Of a stretch of DNA of 64,000 nucleotides, positions 55,101 to 64,000 are shown piece after piece; the stretch's first letter is position 1; every line of letters begins with the position of its first letter. The DNA is from Larus michahellis (taxonomy: Eukaryota > Chordata > Aves > Charadriiformes > Laridae), in NCBI RefSeq assembly GCF_964199755.1, contig NC_133906.1, positions 620,001 through 684,000 of the forward strand, in the 5' to 3' direction. The notes below the pieces were generated by a model. That model saw nothing but the letters and a program-made list of their open reading frames with translations, was not told the DNA's origin and did not search any database. The translations under genes were made by a program, and so were the position numbers.

Positions 55101-55308
55101 CCTGCTTTTCAGGCTGTGAAGCTGGAGGCTTAGCTTGCTTTTTGAGGACGTGGGTGGTCCGGCTGCCTGCCTAAGCTTGCTGTCAGCTGGGGAGCATCCA
55201 CAGGCACTCTCATAGGAGAGCAGAGCGCAGCCTGCATGGGCAGAGCTGTCGGCATCACTCTGCCCTCCATGGAGATGCTTGTTTTGAAGAAGGGAATAGC
55301 CAAAGCTC

Positions 55309-55348
55309 TTTTTTTTTTTTTTTTTTTTTTTTCCCCCCTCTTTTTTTC
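55309..55348. repeat. Poly(T)-rich tract
   Basis: About 22 T, then C6 and further T. It is pyrimidine-only on the sense strand of PFDN1 intron 3. Confidence 0.9.
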
Positions 55349-55520
55349 CTATCTGTCTGGCTGTCTTACAGGGAGTAGAATCTGCATTATTCTTCCTGGT
55401 TTTTGAAATGAAACATAGTCTGAGCAATGAGAGAAATAGGCTTTAAAATAATAAAATGGTGAGAAGGTTGAGAGTGTAATGACATGGAGCTAACACTATC
55501 AGGACAAACCCATTCTTTAT

Positions 55521-56018
55521 CGTAGAATCATAGAATGGTTTGGGTTGGAAGGGACCTTAAAGCCCACCCAGTGCCACCCCCTGCCCTGGGCAGGGACACC
55601 TCCCACCAGCCCAGGTTGCGCCAAGCCCCGTCCAACCTGGCCTTGAACCCCTCCAGGGATGGGGCAGCCACAGCTTCTCTGGGCAACCTGGGCCAGGGGC
55701 TCACCAGCCCACAGTGAAAAATTTCTTCCTAATATCTAATCTAAATCTCCCTCTTTCAGTTTAAAACCCTTCCCCCTCATCCCATGGCTCTCCTCCCTGA
55801 TCCAGAGTCCCTCCCCAGCTTTCCTGGAGCCCCTTTAGGGACTGGAAGGGGCTCTGAGGTCTCCCCGGAGCCTTCTCTTCTCCAGCCTGAACCCCCCCAG
55901 CTCTCTCAGCCTGTCCTCACAGCAGAGGGGCTCCAGGCATCAGATCATCTTGGTGGCCTCCTCTGGCCCCACTCCAACAGGTCCATGTCCTCCTTATGTT
56001 GAGGGCCCCAGACCTGGG
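55521..56018 (-). mobile_element. CR1 LINE fragment, about 500 bp, with terminal 8-bp repeats
   Basis: The left edge has GTAGAATCATAGAATGGTTT, i.e. two copies of the CATAGAAT-type terminal repeat, then TGGGTTGGAAGGGACC. Body blocks match the other copies through CTCCTTATGTTGAGGGCCCC. Minus orientation, 5'-truncated. Confidence 0.93.
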
Positions 56019-58300
56019 GAGAAGAGCCCCAGAGCAAGTCGTCTTTATGCAGAAGCCTTCTGACATTGGACTGGGGCCATACGAATTTAAGGTAAATCCT
56101 GGAGGAACTGGGACATAGCTAAGGCTGCTGTAGTTCTTTCTGTCCCCTAAACTGACTCTGCTGATGGTAACGTGAATAACAGGCGTTATTCCTTGCTTTC
56201 AAGGCTGTGATGAATCACTGGCTTAACTTTTTCTTTATGTTTAAAGCCTCTCAATCTAATTGTCATTTGTCAAAAGTGAGGATAGCAAAAGGATTGTATT
56301 CTTACAGCCTAACTTAACGTGTGTTTCATGCTGTTTCTCTTTTGTCCAAGTGGGATCACCTCTCATCCCAGATAAATGAAAGTTGATTGCGTGGAGCTAG
56401 CACCTTTAAAAGGGAACAAATATATTCAGTAATCACAAGGAAGGAGGTGTATGGTTTTAAATACTGGTTCTGATTCCTGTGGTAGATTTGTTAGATAAAG
56501 ATGAAATAAGAATATGCTCTGCTTTGGAAATTGTGTAAGAAGCTTGCCCTGTGTTAAATAGTGCACAAGTCACTGGTTGCAAAACATGACTTTGTAATCT
56601 TAGAGGCACTGAAAGAAGAAATCATCACATTTAAGAGGGGATTCCCGGCTTTCTGAAAGGGTCTTGGACCTGGTTTAGACCTGGGATGGCTTATAAAAAC
56701 TTGTAGCGTCTTGCCACATTTTTGTGAAGCGTGATCGTGGATGATGCTGATTTTGGTGGAATGGTGTGTATTTATAACATCACATGTGGATGGTTATGCG
56801 TTTGCAAGGCTGGATCTTTCATTTGGAACAATTGTGCACCGTGACAAGTTTTCAAACTTTCAGATTTTTGCAAGCAACTGCTTAATTAGTAATTCTTTGT
56901 TATTCTTCCCTGCACTGCAAACTGCAAAGTAAGCACGCAAACTAGCTGAGAGGGCAAAGGCTTCATGAAGGGAGAACTGGAATTTGATGACGCTTTTATT
57001 TTCACTGTTCCTACCTTTATTTTTAAGTGGATAATTGTAGATTTTAAAAGCAGGAGAATAATTAACATGGGTGTTGATTACTTCCTTTTAAATCTTTTAG
57101 AAGCTAGTTATAGAGATGCTTTCAAAATAAATGTTTTCCTGAGCTCGTTTTAGGATTCTGTTTTGGGTTTTCTCTGATTTAAAAAAAAAAAAAAATCTAA
57201 TGGAAAAAAGCTTTTCAAGCAAACTTTGTCACTATGCTCGCATTCCTTTGTAATTCGAGGGAAAGTGAAATGCATTAATAAAAAAAAACACTTCTGCTGC
57301 TGTCTCTAAATGGTTTTGTCCGTCCAGGAGCCTACATTTAGTCATCTGGGTCTGCAAATGTTGCTTGTTTCCTCTGATTAGCATTAAGCTGCTTTTATGG
57401 TTACGCTGAAATCATTTTAACACAAAGTTGGTCGATAAGTCTGTCTTTGTCATTTTAAACCGGGGTCTGATTCATTGTCAAAGCTCTCCTTTGTGCTTAT
57501 GGCTGCAGAAGTATCCAAAGCAACGAGCCGAGCTGGATGCGGGTCCCTCTCCAAATTCCTCCTTGCATGAGTAATAGTTAGTCACAAAACCAGTGCCGCT
57601 GTCCCTGCCTTAGTCACCGGGCCCATGCAGTCACTCCTCGCTGTCCTTTATGCCTAGCAGCTCTGGGGAGGGGGATTATCTGTGCCCGATAAACCTCCCG
57701 TCCGGCCCCCATCTCCTTCATCTCGCCTGGGGAGAACAGGAAACGATTATTTAGAAAGCATGCTCCTGCATGTGGGAGACCTGACCCAGCCCTGAGTCAG
57801 CTTTGTAAAGCCACACCTTGCTCGCCAGGTATGTGAGGAGGCCGTCACGACTTCCTGCTGGCCCCGCTGCCCGGGTCGCTCCTCTCCTCTGTCTGTAAAT
57901 GTGTTCCTAGCGGGGATGTGGCCGCTTTCTGCCTGCGAGGCAGCCGGGCTCAAGGGTGTCTGACTTAGGGGGCGATGCCAGTTAGTTGGGAGTTTACATC
58001 ATCTTTTCCTTGCTGATTTGTCGAGTCTTTGAAATTTATAAAAGTAATTTTTCTTTTTAAAATGGCCTTGTTTGGCCAGGACTGCAAGAGATGAAAGGTG
58101 TGGTATGATTTTGCAAAAGTGATATCGCTAGGAGTTATTCTGATGAGCCATACCGGCTCTGCCGGACCATAGAAACCAAAGCACCAAATTAGGGAACTTA
58201 CCATATTTTGCAAGAGACGGTTTGGTGAGGGACATTTCCGCCGAAGCAAAATGTGGGGATTTTCAGAATCTGGGTGAGTTTTCCCTTCACAAGTTACCGC

Positions 58301-59165
58301 AGAATGGTTTGGGTTGGAAAGGACCATAAAGGCCATCTCGTTCCCACCCCCCTGCCCCGGGCAGGGACACCTCCCACCAGCCCAGGTTGCTCCAAGCCCT
58401 GTCCAACCTGGCCTTGAACCCCTCCAGGGATGGGGCAGCCACAGCTTCTCTGGGCAGCCTGGGCCAGGGGCTCACCACCCTCACAGCAAAGAATTTCCTC
58501 CTCAGATCTCATCTAAATCTCCCTCTTTCAGTTTAAAACCATTCCCCCTTGTCCCATGGCTCCCCTCCCTGATCCAGCGTCCCTCCCCAGCTTTCCTGGA
58601 GCCCCTTCAGGGACTGGAAGGGGCTCTAAGGTCTCCCCGGAGCCTTCTGTCCTCCAGGCTGAAACCCCCCAACTCTCTCAGCCTGTCCTCACAGCAGAGG
58701 GGCTCCAGCCCTCGGATCGTCTTCGTGGCCTTCTTTGGACCCGCTCCAACAGGTCCATGTCCTCCTTATGTTGGGGGCCCCAGAGCTGGACACAGCACTC
58801 CAGGTGGGGTCTCGCCAGAGCAGAGCAGAGGGGTGGAATCACCTCCTTCAACCTGCTGCCCACTTTTCTTATGATGCAGCCCAGGATGCCGTTGGTTTTC
58901 TTGGCTGCCAGCGTGCGTTGCCGGCTCATGTTGAGCTTCTCATCCACCAACACCCCCAAGTCCTTCTCTTCAGGGCTGCTCTCCATCCATTCTCTGCCCA
59001 ACCTGTATTTGTGCTTGGGCTTGCTCCGACCCACGTGCAGGACCTTGCACTTGGCCTTGTTGAGCTTCCTGAGGCTCATGTGGGCCCTCCTCTCCAGCCT
59101 GTCAAGGTCCCTCTCTGTGTTTGACCCGGCTCTGCTGTCGCAAGTCTGGTTAAGGTACAGCATCT
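58301..59165 (-). mobile_element. CR1 LINE fragment, about 865 bp, keeping the end of the reverse-transcriptase ORF
   Basis: The longest CR1 copy in the window. The minus strand keeps an open frame of 161 codons (59163-58678) with RAHMSLRKLNKAKCKVLHVG, YRLGREWMESSPEEKDLGVL and [20 protein letters not shown], the C-terminal part of the CR1 polyprotein just after the catalytic reverse-transcriptase core. The non-coding 3' end follows to GGTTTGGGTTGG at the left edge. The catalytic domain, endonuclease and 5' end are missing, so it cannot move by itself. Full CR1 elements are about 4.5 kb. Confidence 0.93.
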
Positions 59166-60846
59166 GAGTTGAAGTGGCGTGCCTCTAAGAACTCTCTAAA
59201 TGGGTGATTTTGCTAAGAAGGGGTGTCCCTAAAGGAATCCTCTAGGTTGATAATACATTTCTGCTGCCACCTACTGAAAGGTTCCCAGTCGGCTTGCTTT
59301 TGTTGTAGTTAACATCAGGCGAGGGTGCAAGAGTTCACTGGAATAATCCGTCATTTCCCGGTCACGGAGAGCAGCTGTCACCACCTCTACTGACAGTGCT
59401 GTCCTGTGGCTGAGACAACAGGTACGTGCAGCGTGCTCCCGGCCAGGCTGGGGCCTGGGGACGGAAAGGCTGCTCTGCAGGCACATTTCCATGCTTGTTC
59501 TGCTGCCCCTCCTTCTCTCGAATGTGGTCTCCCTTGGTACCAAAGGTGGGAAGCAGCAGGTGCTTTTCCAAATCAGCTTTTTCAGAGTGTGTTTCTCAGG
59601 GTTTCAAGGTGCCGTGGTAAGGATGGGGGAAGCCCCGCTGGCTGGGCTGTAGGTAGGATTTATACACGATGAAGGGGGGTTTGCACCAGCAGCTTTTTAA
59701 GCAGGTGCTTCTAAATCTCCACCTGACTTGGCAGGTGCCCTTGCGTGCTTGGTGTCTTCTCTTCTTCAGTCTAATCCAGACGGGTTTGAAGTGACCGAGG
59801 GTCCCCGTTACCTTCTGGAAAGAATAGCTGAGGGAAAACCCAGGGATCTGAATCATCATTTCTCCTCTTAGGTAAATGGCATCATCATGCTTCTGTCAGC
59901 AGCTGTCATCAGAGACCAGCTGGGCTCCCTTCCTATTGCAGTTCGCTCGCTCTTGAGCAAACTCTGGGCAACTTCCTGAGAGCAATAACTCTGCTTGGAA
60001 AGCCTTGAAGTGTATCTAAATATTTGGCGGTTGCTGTAGTATGGCAATTCCGACTGTGTACATGCGCCACAGGGTTGCACTGGGTGAGGAGCAGTGATGG
60101 GTGCGCCCCTCGGGGCGTGGGGCTGCCTGCTGACCCACCCCACCCCATTGCCGGTGCCCACTATCGCAGGTTCTTTTTTGCAGGTTCTTTTTATTGCAGG
60201 TTTATGGGTTCCAAGTGAAATCCCGTTAAACAGAGTACGCGTCCTGGGCGCACATCTTCTGGGATCTCAGGCTGACCAAAATGTTTCGCTTGCCCACGGC
60301 GCGTGTGATGACAGCTCGGTGTCCTGTTCTCCGGCAAGGGTGGTCTGGACAATTCCAGCCGCCCTAAAGGCAGCGGTGGCCTCATGAGCGAGGGCAGCTC
60401 ATGCTGCTGCTGCTGCCTGGCCCCCAGCGTGCGGGCAGCACGGCTTGCTTTCCTCACAGGGACGATCCTTCCCCAGACACGCGTGTGCTTCCAGCTCTGT
60501 CTCAGGATCTGCTGATCACTTTCCCAAAGAGTGCGCACACAGAGCCCTCGAGGAATGCCAAAAATGACCCGGGTTAACTTTGGGAGATACAGAAACTCTC
60601 AGCTAGCAGGTTTATTGAGACGATGTCACAAGATGAGCTGTATCAGGACTCCCGTTTGAGGCGCTGCATCATGCCTGAAGACTCTGCAGCATTCCTCGAC
60701 GAAAGCCGCGTGAGAGTGGGATGCCAGCATCTGGCGGCTGGTAGCCAAGTGGGCTGTGGGGAAGGGAAGTGTTCTTTGGGAAGAAACCTGCCAGCTTGTT
60801 TCATCCTCACAAGTTGGATGTAAAACAAGCTTGTAGAAAACCAGTT

Positions 60847-60872
60847 CTAAATAAATAAATAAATAAATAAAG
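60847..60872. repeat. Microsatellite AAAT x6
   Basis: CTAAATAAATAAATAAATAAATAAAGG: a perfect tetranucleotide run in PFDN1 intron 3 (shown here as position span; unit AAAT). Confidence 0.9.
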
Positions 60873-63800
60873 GCTGACATAAGAACACATTGCAATACCA
60901 GATCCTTAAATTTCCATGGTAACATTTTTGTTTGGGTTTAAGCATGTTTGGGTGTGCAGGTCAGAGTTTGAAGCTCTCTTTCTCTTGCTGAGGTGAAGAG
61001 AGGGAAGTGGAATTTGAAGAGCAAAAGGAGTAGATGTTGAATGAGAAACCGCTGCTCGAAACAGGAAACTCAGCTGTGAGCATGAGGTGTAATGCAGCAC
61101 GAATAAACTGTTGCTGCTGTGTATCGGTGTCCTGCTGAGAGCAGAAGTGCTGTTTTGGCTTTTGGAGCTGAGCGTGCGCGCTGTGAGACGCTGCGCAGAA
61201 CCACCAGCTCTAGACAAGGCTCTGCAGGCGCGCGGGTCTGGCCACTGGCTGCCCGGCTCTCGGCAAAGGCAGAGGTGTCTGAATCACAGTGCTGGGAGAA
61301 GTATGTTGCTTTGATCATCGAAAGCCTGTCCGAGAGGAGCTGATTAATAGTTTTTTCTTGCTGTGGAATCTGTGGATGCTGGCTCTTTAATCTGCCAGGA
61401 ATGTAAGGTCTGGATGCATCATCCAGCGAAGCACCGGCCGCGCTAGCAGTGTGATGCAATGGGAACGAAGGTGGGAGGCTTGAGCAGGAGGTGATTTCCC
61501 ACTGTGTCAAAAGGCCACGGGCCACGTCTGTTAACCGCAACTCCTTTTCTTCTTCGGGGCGTGAACTGTAATTGTCTTTGCATTAAATCTAGTATTTCCG
61601 CAGAGGCTGCCAACAGCAAATAGCACAGAGCTGGTCAGGGAGCAAGTGCTGCCGGTGGCAGGGGTGAAGTGCAGCGAGAGCCGTGGTAGGGGGTGATGGC
61701 AGGGGCGAGTATTTATGGCGTTGCTCTTGCCATAAGCACCAGTGCCAGGGCACAGGCTCGCTGCCCCTGTGCACGTCGGTAAGAAGCAAGCGCAGTGGGG
61801 GACGGCTACGCAGGTAGCCTCTGGTTGGGACCGGTCAAGCTGCTGCTTCCAAGAGCTCGCGCTTCCTACGCAGGTGAAACGAAGAGGCAGCGGGGGCTGG
61901 CAGCAGCCGCACTGAGCCGTTGCCTGCAGCTGCCTGAGAGCGGAGCACCTTGGCAGCAGCGTTGCAGCCCCCCCATCCTCGCTGGGGTTACGGGGTCCCG
62001 CACGAGGCAGCTGCCCTCCCCTCCCCTCCCTGCCAGGCCGTGCGGCTCCTCCTGGGAAGGGTTCCTGGGCGACGGACACGCGTTGCCTGTCGGATGGGGC
62101 TGCATGAGCAGCCAGTCCTATTTTCGTCTGCGTCTCTGGTCGCAGGGGAGACAGCGCTTTTACTCTGCATAGCTAAACTGAAGCCCGGCACAGGTTAGCC
62201 CCTTGCCCCACGCAACTGGTTTCAGAAGGCTGCAGGAAGGCTTGGAAGTGGGGAAGGCTCCCAAGAGCTGGGAGGGGAGAGCAAGGGCCAGGCTTGGTGG
62301 CACCATGTGCAGGAGGAGCCTCAGAGCTCCCAGGAGGTGCTGGCAGCTCCAGCTGGTAGGTTTGGCTCTGCTGCCCCAAGGAGACTTCTTGGGAATCTCT
62401 TCTCGCCCTCCGTCTCCGTGCCAGGCAGCCATTAGCATGGCAAACCTACTTCCAGAAAGCAGATTTAGGTGAGAACATTTCCTTTGGGGCTAGTTTTCAG
62501 ACAGATCATCAGGGCTGTGGTTTGTTTTGCTCCCAAGTGCTGCAGCCCTTCCTGGCTGGGGACGGTGACTGTTGTTGGCAGCGGGATTAGTTTAAAGGAA
62601 TTGTGAAACTCCAGGCTGGGAGGCATTGACTGCGCTGGCTTTTTGAGGGCATCTGCTGCACTTTTGCACCCTGTCGTGTTCTGCGCGTGGCGCAGACCTT
62701 GCTAGCCTGTCGTGGTAGCTGTGTGTTGTTCTCACGCCCCGGTGCAGGTGGCAGTGCCCTTCCTGCGCAGGGACAGAGCGGGGCGGGAGGAGATCGAGGG
62801 GCTGTCACCGCAAATAAGGGTTTGGATGAGAACTGGTGGGCGGCCTGTGGCGGGAATGAGTGAGGGTGGCAAGAGCTTGATCCTGCGCTGGAGCAGGGCA
62901 GCTGGCTTGATTTCAGAGCGCGTGTGAAGCGTGCTGCCTGCCTGGAAAGCTGGAGCTGCAAATCCCGCTTCCTTCAAGGCGGCCTCCGGCTCCCCTTCCT
63001 CGCTGCTGCGGCGGAGAGGCTTCTTGCACGCTGCCAGGACCCACAACCTCGGGTCATACCTCCCTGCGGGGGAGCCGCCGTGTGTGGGTCGGGGAAACAA
63101 AGTGATGTTTCGGAAACCTCCGAAAGCCGCAGTGGGGCAGAGGCCGGTGGGGAGGGTGTGCTCGCTGCCCCAGCCAAGTGGGTGTTCGGAAGCTGTGCCT
63201 CTTAAGTAAGTTTATTAAGAATCGTATTTTGCAGTGTGGTAAATAAATCTCTAGCAAGTGGATGTGGCAATCGTGAACCCGAAGGAGGAACCGGTCCCTC
63301 GCTGCAGCCGGAGACACCGGCTGACAGACCAGCCTCTTCCCGCCGTCCTGTCTGCATTTCCTCCTTCCCCGCCTCCCCGCGCTCCTTGCGTAACTGCTGG
63401 GCAGCCGCCGGCACCTCGTGGCACTCACTGCCCGTCCTCGCTGCAGCATGCGGCCCCGTTTGTAAGCCGTTGAGTTTGGGCTTTTCTGGGAGCTGAGTGG
63501 CATGTGTCACCTTTGCCCCATCACCTTCCCGAAGCAAGTCTCCTTTCTCGGTCCTACCCCGAGACTCCGTGACTCAGGCAGTGGCCATGTCTCCCGCTGG
63601 TTGGGGTAATCGCCTCGTCTGGCCAGAGGCCCGTGGGAGCTGCTGGGTGGGGGAGCGGGATCAGCTTATGGCACCGCGGGTGTGGGGAGCGGGCAGGGGC
63701 TCGTAGGTTGTGCGGCCTCTAAAGTCAGTGGCTTGCCACGCAGGGCCAGTGTGCTGCCACGTCCCGTTGGGCTCCTGACTGGCCAGCACTGGACTTAACT

Positions 63801-64000
63801 TGTGTTAAAAGTAATATCAGAGGCTGCAGGCAGTAGCAGCCTTGGCTTTCATGAGGGACCAAACTCAGCAGCACAGTTCTGGTATTGCACTGGAAATTTG
63901 CTTCTAGCTGCGCTTGTCTTGGCACGGCAACTGAGAATTAACACTTGGAGCGGCAAACGCGCCTTCACAGGAAAATCTATGGAGCTAATGGGGTGATGGG

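Larger units (their letters stand above)
49168..64000 (+). other. PFDN1: PFDN1 intron 3 (at least 14.8 kb, runs off the window)
   Basis: Contains two CR1 fragments, poly(T) and AAAT simple repeats, and otherwise unique sequence. The last PFDN1 exon, which should begin QKKSYLER, was not found, so it lies beyond 64000. From about 61.1 kb GC content and CpG rise again without an identifiable exon. Confidence 0.65.

Noticed and set aside
58314-59167. Plus-strand open frames of up to 203 codons
   Set aside because: Antisense to the CR1 copy, whose real frame is on the minus strand.
1-64000. CRISPR arrays, operons, ribosome binding sites, phage or plasmid features
   Set aside because: The sequence is vertebrate nuclear DNA; tandem repeats found are minisatellites without spacer diversity, and genes are intron-split.
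1-64000. tRNA or rRNA genes
   Set aside because: I saw no cloverleaf with A and B box promoter motifs or rRNA-like blocks, though short RNA genes are easy to miss by eye.

Overview
This window is nuclear DNA of a bird. The genes are split by GT-AG introns, the promoters are CpG islands, and there are several 5'-truncated CR1 LINEs carrying the 8-bp CATAGAAT-type terminal repeats, plus one avian-type solo LTR. The gene order ANKHD1(-), SLC4A9(-), HBEGF(+), PFDN1(+) is the inverted copy of the order known at human 5q31.3 (PFDN1-HBEGF-SLC4A9-ANKHD1), so this is a conserved vertebrate syntenic block. The species cannot be named from the sequence alone.

Layout. 1-4181 is part of ANKHD1 intron 1, and 4182-4457 is the ANKHD1 first coding exon (minus strand). 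3780-5560 is a CpG island with six CCAAT boxes that separates ANKHD1 from the SLC4A9 stop codon. 5531-17598 is a complete SLC4A9 (AE4) gene on the minus strand. I resolved 21 coding exons whose phases all join and which give about 985 residues. 17.7-21.6 kb is a GC-rich intergenic stretch with several minisatellites, lying between the divergent SLC4A9 and HBEGF starts. 21718-28935 is HBEGF (plus strand): five coding exons, 206 residues, and a separate 3'-UTR exon with a conserved AU-rich tail. 28.9-32.3 kb is intergenic. 32863 to the window end is PFDN1 (plus strand): three of its exons are present with two large introns, and the final exon lies beyond 64000.

The repeats sit mostly in introns: three antisense CR1 fragments in PFDN1, one in SLC4A9 intron 1, a short sense CR1 tail in SLC4A9, and a 729-bp solo ERV LTR in PFDN1 intron 2 flanked by a near-perfect 5-bp target duplication.

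The four genes do not form a pathway. ANKHD1 is an ankyrin/KH scaffold, SLC4A9 a bicarbonate transporter, HBEGF a membrane-anchored growth factor and PFDN1 a chaperone subunit. I found no new gene system. The least explained items are two perfect hairpins 60 bp apart in PFDN1 intron 2 (39599-39629 and 39687-39746), the absence of a canonical poly(A) signal between SLC4A9 and ANKHD1, a G-run minisatellite between SLC4A9 and HBEGF, and a perfect GGAGCA x12 tract 21 bp before the HBEGF start codon.
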